A DNA stretch of 64,000 nucleotides from assembly GCA_963695075.1 (NCBI GenBank), contig CAVOFR010000007.1, positions 496,001-560,000 of the forward strand, in the 5' to 3' direction. The position numbers and the translations under genes were made by a program. The notes beneath the pieces are model-generated. The model had not been told where the DNA came from, searched no databases, and saw only the letters and a program-made list of their open reading frames with translations. The DNA is from CAWCAL01 sp963695075. Its GTDB lineage: Bacteria > Actinomycetota > Acidimicrobiia > Acidimicrobiales > CAWCAL01. Positions 16,843-25,249 of this stretch are shown here, in pieces. Position 1 is the stretch's first letter. The number at the start of each line of letters is the position of its first letter.

Positions 16843-18020
16843 CAGCCGCCGCTGACGAGGACGCCGGCGGCGGGGTCGACCGACGGCATGCCGGCGGTGT
16901 CGTCGAGCCAACCGTCGGGGATCGAGACCGGTCGGGGGCCCGAGGTGTGGCCGCGGGGCATGCGGTGGGCATCGGCGGGTAGCTCGGTGGCCGGATCGAT
17001 CGTGGCGAGAAGAGCGACCAGTTCGTCCAGACCCGAGATCTGGCTCAACTGCCGGCGCATCTCTGCACCTATCGCGTAGCCCTTCACGTACCAGGCGGTG
17101 TGCTTGCGAAAGTCGCGCGCACCCACGACCGGTCCGAGCCACTCGGCCAGGTCGCGGGCGTGTCGGATCATGGTCGGGATGATCTCGCCCATGGTCGGTT
17201 GCGCGGGCGGATCATGACCGGCGAAGACGTCGGCCAGGTCACCGAACAGCCAGGGACGACCGAGACAGCCCCGGCCGACGACCACACCGTCGCAACCGGT
17301 CGATCGCATCATCCGCAGGGCGTCGTGCGCTTCCCAGATGTCGCCGTTTCCCAGCACCGGGATCGTGCTCACCACCTCTTTGAGCCGGGCGATCGCCGAC
17401 CAGTCTGCGTGGCCGCCATAGAGCTCCTCCGCCGTCCGAGCATGGAGAGCCACGGCGGCCGCGCCTTCATCGCGACCGATGCGGCCCGCGTCGAGGTAGG
17501 TGAGGTGGGCGTCGTCGAGCCCTTTTCGGAACTTGATCGTGACCGGTACGGGGCCGGCGGCCGTCACGGCCGAGCGAACGATGGCGGCGAGAAGACGACG
17601 CTTCACCGGGATGGCGGCACCGCCGCCATGGCGGGTGATCTTCTTGGCGGGACAGCCGAAGTTGAGATCGATGTGGTCGACTCGGCCGGGTCCGACGGCC
17701 AGTTCGACGGCGGCGCCGACGGCTTGGGGGTCGGTCCCGTACAGCTGCAGGCTGCGCGGTGATTCGTCGGGGCCGAATCCGGCGAGGCGTCGACTTCGCT
17801 CGTTGCCTTCGACCAGGGCGCGGGCGGTCACCATCTCGCTCACGTACAGGCCTGCGCCGAACCGGCGGCACAGTCGCCGGAAGGGCGCGTTGGTCACTCC
17901 GGCCATCGGCGCCAGAACGACCGGCGGCCAGATCGACAGCGGTCCGATCTCCAACTTCGTGAACTCACCGGGCCGGGCGGCCGGAACGCCGTCATTGAGG
18001 GATGGGGGCGGCACGGTCAC
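16842..18020 (-). CDS. dusB: tRNA-dihydrouridine synthase
   Basis: About 392 residues from GTG at 18020. The Dus fold is clear: LAPMAGVTNAPFRRLCRRFG (FMN site), EMVTARAL, DLNFGCPAKKITRHGGGAA with the catalytic cysteine, HARTAEELYGGHADW, and VLGNGDIW / GCDGVVVGRGCLGRPW. The enzyme reduces uridines in tRNA using FMN and NADPH. The frame stays open far upstream, but the divergent glycosylase gene at 18051 and loss of similarity make 18020 the likely start. It is coupled to maf. Confidence 0.88.
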   Translation of the reverse strand: MTVPPPSLNDGVPAARPGEFTKLEIGPLSIWPPVVLAPMAGVTNAPFRRLCRRFGAGLYVSEMVTARALVEGNERSRRLAGFGPDESPRSLQLYGTDPQAVGAAVELAVGPGRVDHIDLNFGCPAKKITRHGGGAAIPVKRRLLAAIVRSAVTAAGPVPVTIKFRKGLDDAHLTYLDAGRIGRDEGAAAVALHARTAEELYGGHADWSAIARLKEVVSTIPVLGNGDIWEAHDALRMMRSTGCDGVVVGRGCLGRPWLFGDLADVFAGHDPPAQPTMGEIIPTMIRHARDLAEWLGPVVGARDFRKHTAWYVKGYAIGAEMRRQLSQISGLDELVALLATIDPATELPADAHRMPRGHTSGPRPVSIPDGWLDDTAGMPSVDPAAGVLVSGG

Positions 18021-18050
18021 CCCGCCATTGTGGCGTGCTAACACGGACCC

Positions 18051-18809
18051 ATGCCCACCACCCCCGCGTCCGTGGCCGAGCGAGCGCGGGTGATCACCAC
18101 CGACCTGTCGCGGGCCGTCGCGGGCATGACGTTCGCCCGGCCCGTCACGCACGTCTACAACCCGCTCGAGTACGCCGCCGAGTCGGTGGGCCGATACCTC
18201 GACCGCTATTGCCGGACGGGGATCGAGGCGATGTTCGTCGGGATGAACCCCGGCCCGTGGGGTATGGCCCAGACCGGGGTGCCGTTCGGGGAGGTGACGC
18301 TGGTGCGGGACTGGATCGGGATATCCGCTCGGGTGGATTCGCCACCGGATCCGCACCCGAATCGACCGGTGCTCGGGTTCGACTGCGAGCGTTCGGAGGT
18401 GAGTGGTACACGCCTGTGGGGTTGGGCCCGGGAGCGGTTCGGCACTCCTGATGCGTTCTTCGACCGGTTCTTCGTCTGGAACTACTGCCCGCTGGTGTTC
18501 ATGGAGGAATCGGGCCGCAACCGCACGCCCGACAAGCTGCCGGCCGAGGAACGGGAGCCGTTGTTCGAGGCGTGCGATGCGGCGCTCGTGCGGTTCTTCT
18601 CGTTGCTGGACCCGCCGTTGGTGATAGGCGTGGGCAAGTTCGCCGAGCGCCGCTGCGCCGCGGTGGCCGGCGACTCGCGGCGGGTGGCGACGGTGCTGCA
18701 CCCCAGCCCGGCCAGTCCCGTCGCCAACCGGGGCTGGGCGCCGCAGGCCGAAGCCCAACTCACCGCCCTCGGCCTCGACCTCCCCGACCGACCCACCGGG
18801 AATCTGTGA
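18051..18809 (+). CDS. SMUG1-type uracil-DNA glycosylase
   Basis: 252 residues with the SMUG motif 1 GMNPGPWGMAQTGVPFG (residues about 64-80), WNYCPLVFME in the substrate pocket, and motif 2 HPSPASPVANRGW near residue 220. Family 3 uracil-DNA glycosylases excise uracil and oxidised pyrimidines during base-excision repair. The ATG is 30 bases from the divergent dus start, so the promoters must overlap. Its last codons and stop lie inside the left arm of a long inverted repeat. Confidence 0.88.
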   Translation: MPTTPASVAERARVITTDLSRAVAGMTFARPVTHVYNPLEYAAESVGRYLDRYCRTGIEAMFVGMNPGPWGMAQTGVPFGEVTLVRDWIGISARVDSPPDPHPNRPVLGFDCERSEVSGTRLWGWARERFGTPDAFFDRFFVWNYCPLVFMEESGRNRTPDKLPAEEREPLFEACDAALVRFFSLLDPPLVIGVGKFAERRCAAVAGDSRRVATVLHPSPASPVANRGWAPQAEAQLTALGLDLPDRPTGNL

Positions 18810-18852
18810 AAGGTTGGGCGGTCTGAGGCCGCCCAACCTTTCACAGATTCCC
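18798..18852. terminator. 24-bp perfect inverted repeat between convergent genes
   Basis: Arms 18798-18821 and 18829-18852 are exact complements around a 7-base loop. The left arm contains the last three residues and the TGA of the glycosylase gene; the right arm ends two bases before the stop of the amidohydrolase gene. It probably terminates transcription from both sides. No T-tract is present. Confidence 0.75.
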
Positions 18853-18854
18853 AA

Positions 18855-20057
18855 TCAGGCCGTGGGGAGGCCGGCGCCCATTAGGTCGACGAAGTTGGAG
18901 CGGTAGAAGCGGTCGCGGACCGCCTCCGGGGCGTCGCCCAGAGACCGTTCGAAGCGCTCGATCGGTCGGCGCCCACCCTCGACATGCGGGTAATCCGAGG
19001 AGAACAGGCACACGTCGGGTCCGACCTGCTCGGTGATCCACCCCACGTCCTCGGTGGGGTAGGGGGTCGCCCGGATCGATCGCTGCACGTACTCCGTGGG
19101 CCGCAGCGCCAGATCCCGAATACGCTCCTCGTGACGACCGAACGCCTCGACGGCCGACTCCATCTGCCGGATCCAGCTGGGAACCCACACGGCCCCCTGC
19201 TCGATCACGCCGATCCTGAGGCGGGGAAACCGGTCGAGCACGCCGTCGAAGATCAGGGTGGCCATCGTCTGCATGGGTGGGAACGGGATCGCCATGTAGT
19301 CGACGGACCGGAAGTTCTCCTCGCCGCCGTGGAAGTCGGGTGGGATGGGCAGTCCGTTGTCGAAGTAGGAGGGGTCGATCAGCTGAGCGGTGCCACCGAC
19401 GTGGAACACGACGGGTCGACCCGCTTCCTCGGCCTGGGCCCAAACCGGGTCGAGCCCGCGGTGGCTCGGGGAGTGGCCGTCGGGACAGCCCGACGGAACG
19501 AGCAGGGCGGCGGCTCCCGCTTCGAGCGCCTCGGCGGCCATGGCCGCGGCGCGGTCGAAGTCGGCGAGGGGCACATATGCGGTCGGCAGGAGCCGGTCGT
19601 CGACCGAACAGAACTCGGCCATGCCGCGGTTGTGGGCCCGAGCCGTCCCGTAGGCGAGGTCGAGGTCACCGGTGTGCTCCCAGTCGTGCAGTCGCCCGTT
19701 GTGGAACGTGTTGAACATCAGCTGGGAGGCGAAACCGAGCAGGTCGAGGGCCCGGCCGCGGTCCTCGGGCAGGAACGAACCGGTGGCCGCGAAGTTCTTG
19801 CGGCCCGTGATCTCCTCGGCCTCGACGGACCGATACCGCTCGGATCGGTGCTTCGTGGCCAGCCGATCGAAGGTGGCCCGGAGATCGGCCAACTGCTCCT
19901 CCACGTCGCCGGTCTGGCGGAGCTCGTTGCCGGACGCGTACGTCAACGGCTGGAGCCTGGGCCGGAGGGCGGGATCGGCGTGGTCGATCAGCCAGGTCGG
20001 CGGTTCCATGATGTGCGCATCGGCGTCGTGGATGATCCGATCGACGTTGTACGGCAT
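18855..20057 (-). CDS. Amidohydrolase 2 family (ACMSD-like) metal-dependent hydrolase
   Basis: 400 residues from ATG MPYNVDRIIHDADAHIME. The N-terminal DADAHIMEP (metal-site D-x-H equivalent), RPVVFHVGG in the middle, RIGVIEQGAVWVPSW and the late CLFSSDYPHVEGGRRP with the conserved Asp match PF04909 amidohydrolases. Members include decarboxylases and hydrolases of aromatic acids; the substrate is not predictable here. A G-rich Shine-Dalgarno stretch precedes the ATG. It is divergent from the GDSL gene, with only about 50 bases between them. Confidence 0.82.
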   Translation of the reverse strand: MPYNVDRIIHDADAHIMEPPTWLIDHADPALRPRLQPLTYASGNELRQTGDVEEQLADLRATFDRLATKHRSERYRSVEAEEITGRKNFAATGSFLPEDRGRALDLLGFASQLMFNTFHNGRLHDWEHTGDLDLAYGTARAHNRGMAEFCSVDDRLLPTAYVPLADFDRAAAMAAEALEAGAAALLVPSGCPDGHSPSHRGLDPVWAQAEEAGRPVVFHVGGTAQLIDPSYFDNGLPIPPDFHGGEENFRSVDYMAIPFPPMQTMATLIFDGVLDRFPRLRIGVIEQGAVWVPSWIRQMESAVEAFGRHEERIRDLALRPTEYVQRSIRATPYPTEDVGWITEQVGPDVCLFSSDYPHVEGGRRPIERFERSLGDAPEAVRDRFYRSNFVDLMGAGLPTA

Positions 20058-20110
20058 GACGAGCCCCCCCTTTAGTTGGCCGATCCCGGCCATCGTTGCA
20101 TACTGCGTCC

Positions 20111-20821
20111 GTGCCCGAGCCGAAGACCGTGCCACGACTGCGCCGCCGGAGCACCTTCACGTTGTCGAAGATCGCCGCCGTGTTCCTGCCGGGCGTGCGG
20201 CGGATGGAGCGGTCGGTCGAGCCGCGGGCCGAAGCCTGGGACCGGCGCAACGACGAGGCCTTGACCGCCGACGGACCGATGTGGGTCGTCCTGGGTGACT
20301 CGACCAGCCAGGGCATCGGATCCTCGGTCATCGAGACGTCGTACGTGGACATCGTGCGAACCAGGCTGGACGAACACACCGGCCGGTCCTGGCGGGTGCT
20401 GAACCTGTCTTTCACGGGGGCTCGGATGGACGACGTGGTCCATCGCCAGCTCCCGGCCCTGCGTCACCTCGACCTCGAGGCCGACCTCGTCACGTGTCTC
20501 GTGGGGGCCAATGACGTCTTCGCCCGAACCGGCTCGATGAAGCTCGCTTCGGCGACGGGCCGACTGCTGGAGGCGCTTCCCCATGGGACGGTCGTCGCGG
20601 AGATCGGATCCGGCGGAGCGTCGGCGCAGCGGGTGGCCATGGCCCGGAGCCTGTTCGAGGAATCCGCCCAGGCCGGCCACATCGTGCTGTTCGACGCCTG
20701 GAGATGGCCCACCAGGGAGGGGATGTGGTCGCAGGATCGCTTCCACCCCAACGACTGGGGCTATGCCGCCATCGCCGACCAGGTCTGGGATGCCGTGCTC
20801 CCGGTCCTGTCCGAGGACTGA
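20111..20821 (+). CDS. SGNH/GDSL-type hydrolase
   Basis: About 236 residues from GTG 20111; TTG 20096 is an in-frame alternative. The blocks occur in normal order: VLGDSTSQGIG (nucleophile Ser), NLSFTGARMDDVV, LVGANDVF with the oxyanion Asn, and SQDRFHPNDWGY with the Asp-x-x-His dyad near the C-terminus. A hydrophobic patch near the N-terminus (KIAAVFLPGV) may associate with membrane. It is likely an esterase or lipase with unknown substrate. Confidence 0.8.
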   Translation: MPEPKTVPRLRRRSTFTLSKIAAVFLPGVRRMERSVEPRAEAWDRRNDEALTADGPMWVVLGDSTSQGIGSSVIETSYVDIVRTRLDEHTGRSWRVLNLSFTGARMDDVVHRQLPALRHLDLEADLVTCLVGANDVFARTGSMKLASATGRLLEALPHGTVVAEIGSGGASAQRVAMARSLFEESAQAGHIVLFDAWRWPTREGMWSQDRFHPNDWGYAAIADQVWDAVLPVLSED

Positions 20822-20829
20822 CCGCAGCT

Positions 20830-21246
20830 CTACCAGTCCCTGCGGCTGACCCTGCCCCGGCCGGCCTTGCGCTCGCTCTGGCGTCGCTTGGCGTCGAGGC
20901 GTCGCTTGACCGAGCCGCGACTCGGTTTGGTGGCCCGGCGTCGGGTACGAGGTGTGAGAGCGGAGCGGAGGCGTGAGGCCAGTCTTTCGGCGGCGATGCC
21001 CCGGTTGCGGTGCTGCGAGCGTTCGTCGTCGGCCACGACCCGCACCGTGGGGCCGAGCTGGGACAGCAGCCGGGCGCGTTCCGACGAGGGGAGGGCACCC
21101 GAGCCTTCGATGTCGAACTCCAGGACCACCCGGGTGCTGGCCTTGTTGGCGTGCTGGCCGCCGGGGCCTCCACTGGGCGTGAAGGACCAACGCAGCTCGG
21201 AGGCGGGAATGGTGACCCGATCGTTGACGACGAGGTCATCGGCCAT
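20830..21246 (-). CDS. arfB: Alternative ribosome-rescue factor ArfB (YaeJ-like)
   Basis: 138 residues from ATG MADDLVVNDR. The catalytic GGQ loop is SGGPGGQHANK, followed by the domain 3 core of class I release factors. A strongly basic C-terminal tail (KPSRGSVKRRLDAKRRQSERKAGR in two stretches) matches the tail that enters the mRNA channel of stalled ribosomes. ArfB hydrolyses peptidyl-tRNA on non-stop complexes. It lacks the codon-recognition domain of PrfA/PrfB. It converges on the GDSL gene with 8 bases between stops. Confidence 0.9.
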   Translation of the reverse strand: MADDLVVNDRVTIPASELRWSFTPSGGPGGQHANKASTRVVLEFDIEGSGALPSSERARLLSQLGPTVRVVADDERSQHRNRGIAAERLASRLRSALTPRTRRRATKPSRGSVKRRLDAKRRQSERKAGRGRVSRRDW

Positions 21247-21316
21247 GTTGCCGAGGGTACGGGCTGAGCGGCGGGGATGAACGGAAGTCGATGACGGGAG
21301 CGGCATACTCGTCGCC

Positions 21317-22078
21317 GTGCGAACGAGGCGACCGGGAGCGGCGACGCTCCGAGGAATGATCGCAGCCGTCGTCGTGCTCGCTCTCGTGGCTGGAGCCTGC
21401 TCGGATGACGGACCTGACCCCGACCCGGTGAAGTCCCTGAACGAGCTGTTGGCCGTCCAGGTCCCGACCTGGTCGACCTGGACCTCGGCCGTGCGCCTGG
21501 TGGATCACTGGACCTGGTTCGATCCTGCGGTCCACTCGAAGGACGGCATCCACCCGAGTCCGGCCGGCGAGGCGGAGATGGCGGCTCGGTGGGTGAGGGG
21601 TGTGCGTCGGGAACTGCAGCCGTCGCCAGGGACCGTCGTGCGCGTGATGCCGCTCGGTGACTCCATCACCGACGACTTCACCCGCTACGACACGTGGCAG
21701 GGCCTGGTCGAAGCGGGCTACCAGGTCGACTTCGTGGGTACCCAGTCGTCGATCCCGGCGAGCCGAGCCGGCGACGTGCCGGACGTGGCGGGACTGTCCT
21801 TCGATCAGGATCACGAGGGCCACTCCGGCTGGGCGGCGTCGGAGATCCTGGCCGGCAACCCGGACGAGCCGGATGCCGGCCGACTGGTCGAGTGGTTGAA
21901 GACCGTCGAGACCGACGTCGTGCTGCTGCACGTCGGCACCAACGACCTCGCCCGCCTGGGCAGCGATGCCGAACTCGTCGCCGATCGGATCAGCCGGATC
22001 GTCTTCGAACTCCAGCAGGTCATGCCGGACGTGACGATCTTCGTGGCGCAGATCACGCCCATCGGCTTCGAGAAGTGA
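21317..22078 (+). CDS. Lipoprotein with circularly permuted SGNH-hydrolase blocks
   Basis: 253 residues. A lipoprotein signal ends in VAGAC (Cys28). Residues 40-100 then look like the C-terminal half of an SGNH hydrolase: LNELLAVQVPTW, VRLVDHWTW and the Asp-x-x-His block DGIHPSPAGE (Asp76, His79). The N-terminal half follows: VMPLGDSITDD (Ser116), GHSGWAASEI, LLHVGTNDLA (Asn209) and IFVAQITPIGF at the very end. All catalytic blocks are present once, in order V-I-II-III. It is probably an extracytoplasmic esterase. No full-length or tandem second domain is seen. Confidence 0.72.
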   Translation: MRTRRPGAATLRGMIAAVVVLALVAGACSDDGPDPDPVKSLNELLAVQVPTWSTWTSAVRLVDHWTWFDPAVHSKDGIHPSPAGEAEMAARWVRGVRRELQPSPGTVVRVMPLGDSITDDFTRYDTWQGLVEAGYQVDFVGTQSSIPASRAGDVPDVAGLSFDQDHEGHSGWAASEILAGNPDEPDAGRLVEWLKTVETDVVLLHVGTNDLARLGSDAELVADRISRIVFELQQVMPDVTIFVAQITPIGFEK

Positions 22079-22141
22079 GCAACTCGGTGGGGCCGCCGGT
22101 GTGGTGATCCACGCGGTGAGCGAGATGCTCGGCTGACGAAG

Positions 22142-23119
22142 TCAGCCGATGACCCGGCGGGCCACCTCGCCGAGCATCTCGACGTTCTCGGGTTGATGAC
22201 CGTTGGCGACCATGTTCATCGTGAGCCCGTCGATGCCCAGGTCCATTCTTTCCTGGAGCTGCTGTCCGACCTCGTCGGGGTCGCCCACTACGACCATGGC
22301 CAGGATCATGGCCCGGGTCTCTTCGTCGAGGGTGTCGAGGTCCATGCCGCGCCGCGACAGGAACGCGGCCATGTCGGCCTGGGCCCGGTCGTGGGTGGCA
22401 GCGAGGCAGACCTGGGTCTGCAGGCTGACCGTGATCTCGGACCGATCCCGCTCGAGCCGCGCACAATGCGCGTCGAGCGCTTCGAGCTTGCGGGCGACCT
22501 CGTCGGGCCCGCAGGTGAGGTTGGATTCGTCGGCGTACTGGGCGACCATGCGGAGGGTCTTCTTCTCGCCCGAGCCGCCGATGAGGATGGGTACCCGGCC
22601 GACCGGCGGCGGTTCGCAGATCGCGTTGGTCACCGAGAAGCGCTCCCCCTGCACGGTCGGGCGGTCGCCGGCCAGCATCGGGCCGATGATCTGGAGCGCC
22701 TCCTCGAGCTTCTCGAACCGGTCGGTGAACGTGCCGAACTCGAAGCCGAGCGATGTGTGTTCCTCTTCGAACCAGCCCGCACCGATTCCCAGCTGGGCCC
22801 TTCCCCCCGAGACGACGTCGAGGGTGGCGATGATCTTGGCCAGCAGAGCGGGATTGCGGTACGTGTTGCCGGTGACGAGTGCACTGAGCCGGACCGAGTC
22901 GGTGCGCTGGGCCAGAGCACCGAGCAGCGTGTAGCACTCGAGCATGTAGTCCTCGGGCTCGCCCAGCATCGGGAGTTGGTAGAAGTGGTCCATCACCAGG
23001 ACGGTGTCGAACCCGCTGCGGTCGGCCGCCTCGGCCTGGGCGGCGACAGCCTCGAACAGCTCGGCCGGGCCGGTGTCGGGGTAGGTGAAGTTGGGGATCT
23101 GGTATCCGATGCGAGTCAT
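22142..23119 (-). CDS. LLM-class F420-dependent oxidoreductase
   Basis: 325 residues of the luciferase-like monooxygenase fold: GYQIPNF at the start, VMDHFYQLP, LVTGNTYRNPALLAKIIATLDVVSGG in two conserved stretches, GIGAGWFEEEH and ILIGGSGEKKTLR. These features fit the F420-dependent subgroup common in actinobacteria rather than FMN-dependent bacterial luciferases. The physiological substrate is unknown. It converges with the permuted SGNH lipoprotein; 63 bases separate the stops. Confidence 0.85.
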   Translation of the reverse strand: MTRIGYQIPNFTYPDTGPAELFEAVAAQAEAADRSGFDTVLVMDHFYQLPMLGEPEDYMLECYTLLGALAQRTDSVRLSALVTGNTYRNPALLAKIIATLDVVSGGRAQLGIGAGWFEEEHTSLGFEFGTFTDRFEKLEEALQIIGPMLAGDRPTVQGERFSVTNAICEPPPVGRVPILIGGSGEKKTLRMVAQYADESNLTCGPDEVARKLEALDAHCARLERDRSEITVSLQTQVCLAATHDRAQADMAAFLSRRGMDLDTLDEETRAMILAMVVVGDPDEVGQQLQERMDLGIDGLTMNMVANGHQPENVEMLGEVARRVIG

Positions 23120-23182
23120 GGTTTGCTCCTCCTCGGCTCGACCCTAGGAGACTGCGGGCGAGAGGGGAGCTAGGTTCTGGCC

Positions 23183-23266
23183 ATGACCGAGAATCTGCGG
23201 GGTTACACGAAGGCGATCGACGCGCCCGATGCGCGCATGGCGGCGTACGCCGGCCGGGAGGTCTGA
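23183..23266 (+). CDS. Possible 27-residue leader peptide
   Basis: A short frame from ATG 23183 encodes MTENLRGYTKAIDAPDARMA and seven more residues, ending three bases before the ATG of the membrane-protein gene. Codon use is like that of neighbours and the spacing suggests translational coupling. It could be a leader or the eroded start of a longer gene. No family is recognised and it may not be translated. Confidence 0.3.
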   Translation: MTENLRGYTKAIDAPDARMAAYAGREV

Positions 23267-23269
23267 CTC

Positions 23270-23569
23270 ATGGGTGGCTGCTGTCTCGTCGTGTTGGCGT
23301 CGTGGATCTCGCCCCGACTCGCCGTCTTCTTCCTCTGGTTGTTCACCGACCGCATGTCCGTCGCGTTCGACTCGTTCGTCGCGGAGTTGCTCGGCTTCCT
23401 CGTGCTGCCGTGGACCACGCTGATGTATGTGCTCGTCTATTCACCGGCCACCAAGGTGAGCTGGTTCGGCTGGGTGATCGTGGCGATGGGGCTGATGCTG
23501 GACCTCGGGACCTGGTTCGGCGGCGGCAACAAGGGCCGGGAGTACTACTACGCCGAGTACCGAGCCTGA
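23270..23569 (+). CDS. Small membrane protein with three hydrophobic segments
   Basis: 99 residues starting MGGCCLVVLASWISPRLAVFF. Three hydrophobic stretches (residues about 3-25, 34-55 and 64-82) are followed by a polar tail GGNKGREYYYAEYRA. The LPWTTLMYVL and WFGWVIVAMG segments recur in small actinobacterial membrane proteins of unknown function. The end overlaps the convergent gene's end by 22 bases. No catalytic motif is present. Confidence 0.7.
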   Translation: MGGCCLVVLASWISPRLAVFFLWLFTDRMSVAFDSFVAELLGFLVLPWTTLMYVLVYSPATKVSWFGWVIVAMGLMLDLGTWFGGGNKGREYYYAEYRA

Positions 23570-24099
23570 CTCCTACCCGGGACCAGCAGCGCCAGGAACA
23601 CGAGCGACGCGCCGACCGGAACGATCGCATCGAGGGCGACGACCGTCGCGACGAGCGCGAGGCCCCACGCCACGGCGGCAATGGGGAACCACGCGTCGCA
23701 CAGGATGAGGATTCCCCCGACCGCTAGGGAGACCAGTGCCATCTGGAAGGCCAGCGGATATGGGATCGAACCCGGAATGCGTGCCTCGATCGCGAAGGCC
23801 ATGCCGGCGACGAGCACGTTGATGGGGACCCACGGTGCGGCGAGGATGATGCGCTGCCCCCGCCGATCGGCGCAGGCAACGGCAGACGCGATCGCCATGG
23901 TCGACGGGATGAGCACCGCAGCGAGAAGGAGGAGCAGGAGGCCCAGCGGGTTGCCCTGATCCGGAAAGCACCCGAGGTCGTCGCAGCCGAGCGCGATCGA
24001 GAGGCCACCGCCCATGGACAGGAGGGAGCCCATGAATCCGGCGGCGACGATGACGGCGGCAGCCCAGCGCCGGAGGATGGGGACGAGAACTGATCGCAT
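23548..24099 (-). CDS. Polytopic membrane protein of unknown function
   Basis: 183 residues from ATG 24099 (MRSVLVPILRRW); an in-frame ATG at 24135 would add 12 residues. Five or six hydrophobic helices are visible, for example LGLLLLLLAAVLIPSTMAI and AVGGILILCDAWFP. A loop contains CDDLGCFPD. No transporter or enzyme signature is recognised. Neither start has a strong ribosome-binding site. It is divergent from the VOC gene at 24180. Confidence 0.6.
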   Translation of the reverse strand: MRSVLVPILRRWAAAVIVAAGFMGSLLSMGGGLSIALGCDDLGCFPDQGNPLGLLLLLLAAVLIPSTMAIASAVACADRRGQRIILAAPWVPINVLVAGMAFAIEARIPGSIPYPLAFQMALVSLAVGGILILCDAWFPIAAVAWGLALVATVVALDAIVPVGASLVFLALLVPGRSQARYSA

Positions 24100-24179
24100 G
24101 GCTCGAGAGTGGCGAACGGCCTCCCGGTCGGGCATCGGGAGTTGCCCCCAACCCGGCCTGGGGGGTCTAGCGTTCGGCC

Positions 24180-24581
24180 ATGGCACCACGCTTCGATCTG
24201 ATGGGCATCGTCGTTGCCGACATGGCGGCCTCGCTCGCCTTCTACCGGCGGCTGGGGCTGGACATTCCTTCCGAAGCGGACGGTGCACCTCACGTCGAGT
24301 GCGAGCTCCCGGGCGGGTTGCGACTGGCCTGGGACACCCGCGAGACGGTGCTGTCCTTCGACCCCTCGTGGTCGCCGCCGACCGGCGGGCACGGCATCGG
24401 TCTGGCCTTCGCCTGCGACTCGCCGGCCGAGGTCGATTCGTCCTTCGCCGAGCTCATCGCGGCCGGCTACCGAGGTCACCTGGAGCCGTGGGATGCGTTC
24501 TGGGGCCAGCGCTACGCGACGGTGCGCGATCCCGACGGCAACAGCGTCGATCTCTTCGCCCCGCTCCCGACCGCCGACTGA
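24180..24581 (+). CDS. VOC (glyoxalase/bleomycin-resistance) superfamily protein
   Basis: 133 residues with the two beta-alpha-beta-beta-beta halves of a vicinal-oxygen-chelate protein: LMGIVVADMAASLAFYRRLGL at the start and RYATVRDPDGNSVDLFAPL at the end. The canonical metal ligands are not all apparent, so it may be a binding rather than catalytic member. No specific function can be assigned. It converges on the nitroreductase gene with 17 bases between them. Confidence 0.8.
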   Translation: MAPRFDLMGIVVADMAASLAFYRRLGLDIPSEADGAPHVECELPGGLRLAWDTRETVLSFDPSWSPPTGGHGIGLAFACDSPAEVDSSFAELIAAGYRGHLEPWDAFWGQRYATVRDPDGNSVDLFAPLPTAD

Positions 24582-24598
24582 GCCACGCCGCCGCGTCG

Positions 24599-25249
24599 CT
24601 ACTCGGCGTGTTTGGAGCCCCAGTGGTCCCAGTGGACGATGCGTTCCACCGGCGGGCGGTCGGCCGGTTTGAAGTCGGTACCGATGGTGTAGGCCACCGG
24701 CAACAGGGCGATCTGCATCACGTCGTCGGGAATGCCCAGCAGATCGGCCGCCTCGCGTTCTCGGCCCAGATGAAGGGTGGTGAGTACCGAGCCCAGCCCC
24801 CGGCTGCGCAGCGCGAGCTGGAAGCTCCAGATCGCCGGGTGGATCGAGCCCATCATCCCCGTCCACTCGGCGGCGGTGTTGTCGGGCGTGAGTCGGCCCT
24901 TCGCGCATGGGATCACGTGCACCGGAACGTCCTGGAGGCGCTCGGCCAGGTAGTTGGCAGAGGACAGGATCCGGCCGACCTGGCCTTCGGGTGCCCCGGC
25001 TGACGCCAGCGCCAGGTACTCGCCTCCCGCGGCCCGGTACAGGTCGGCGAGCGTCCGGCGGGTGTCGGCGTCCCGGATGACGAGCCAGCGCCAGTTCTGC
25101 ATGTTCGAGCCGGTGGGCGCCTGCTGGGACAACCGGATGCAGTCGAGGATGACGTCGTCGGGGACGTCACGTTCCAGGTCGAGCCGCTTGCGGACGGCTC
25201 GGGTGGTCGACAGCAACGCGTCGGTCACGGAGAGATCGAACGAGGTCAT
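24599..25249 (-). CDS. Nitroreductase family flavoprotein (downstream paralogue)
   Basis: 216 residues from ATG MTSFDLSVTDALLST. FMN-binding features are TTRAVRKR, QQAPTGSNMQNWRWLVIRD, WSFQLALRSRGLGSVLTTLH and a late IALLPVAYTIGTDFKP. The start codon overlaps the stop of the upstream nitroreductase in an ATGA, so the pair is probably one operon. The two share the same plan and conserved blocks, which suggests duplication, but sequence identity is modest. The electron donor could be NAD(P)H or F420H2. Confidence 0.82.
   Translation of the reverse strand: MTSFDLSVTDALLSTTRAVRKRLDLERDVPDDVILDCIRLSQQAPTGSNMQNWRWLVIRDADTRRTLADLYRAAGGEYLALASAGAPEGQVGRILSSANYLAERLQDVPVHVIPCAKGRLTPDNTAAEWTGMMGSIHPAIWSFQLALRSRGLGSVLTTLHLGREREAADLLGIPDDVMQIALLPVAYTIGTDFKPADRPPVERIVHWDHWGSKHAE

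Noticed and set aside
18021..18854. Upstream extension of the dihydrouridine synthase frame
   Set aside because: It would run through the divergent glycosylase gene and shows no Dus similarity.
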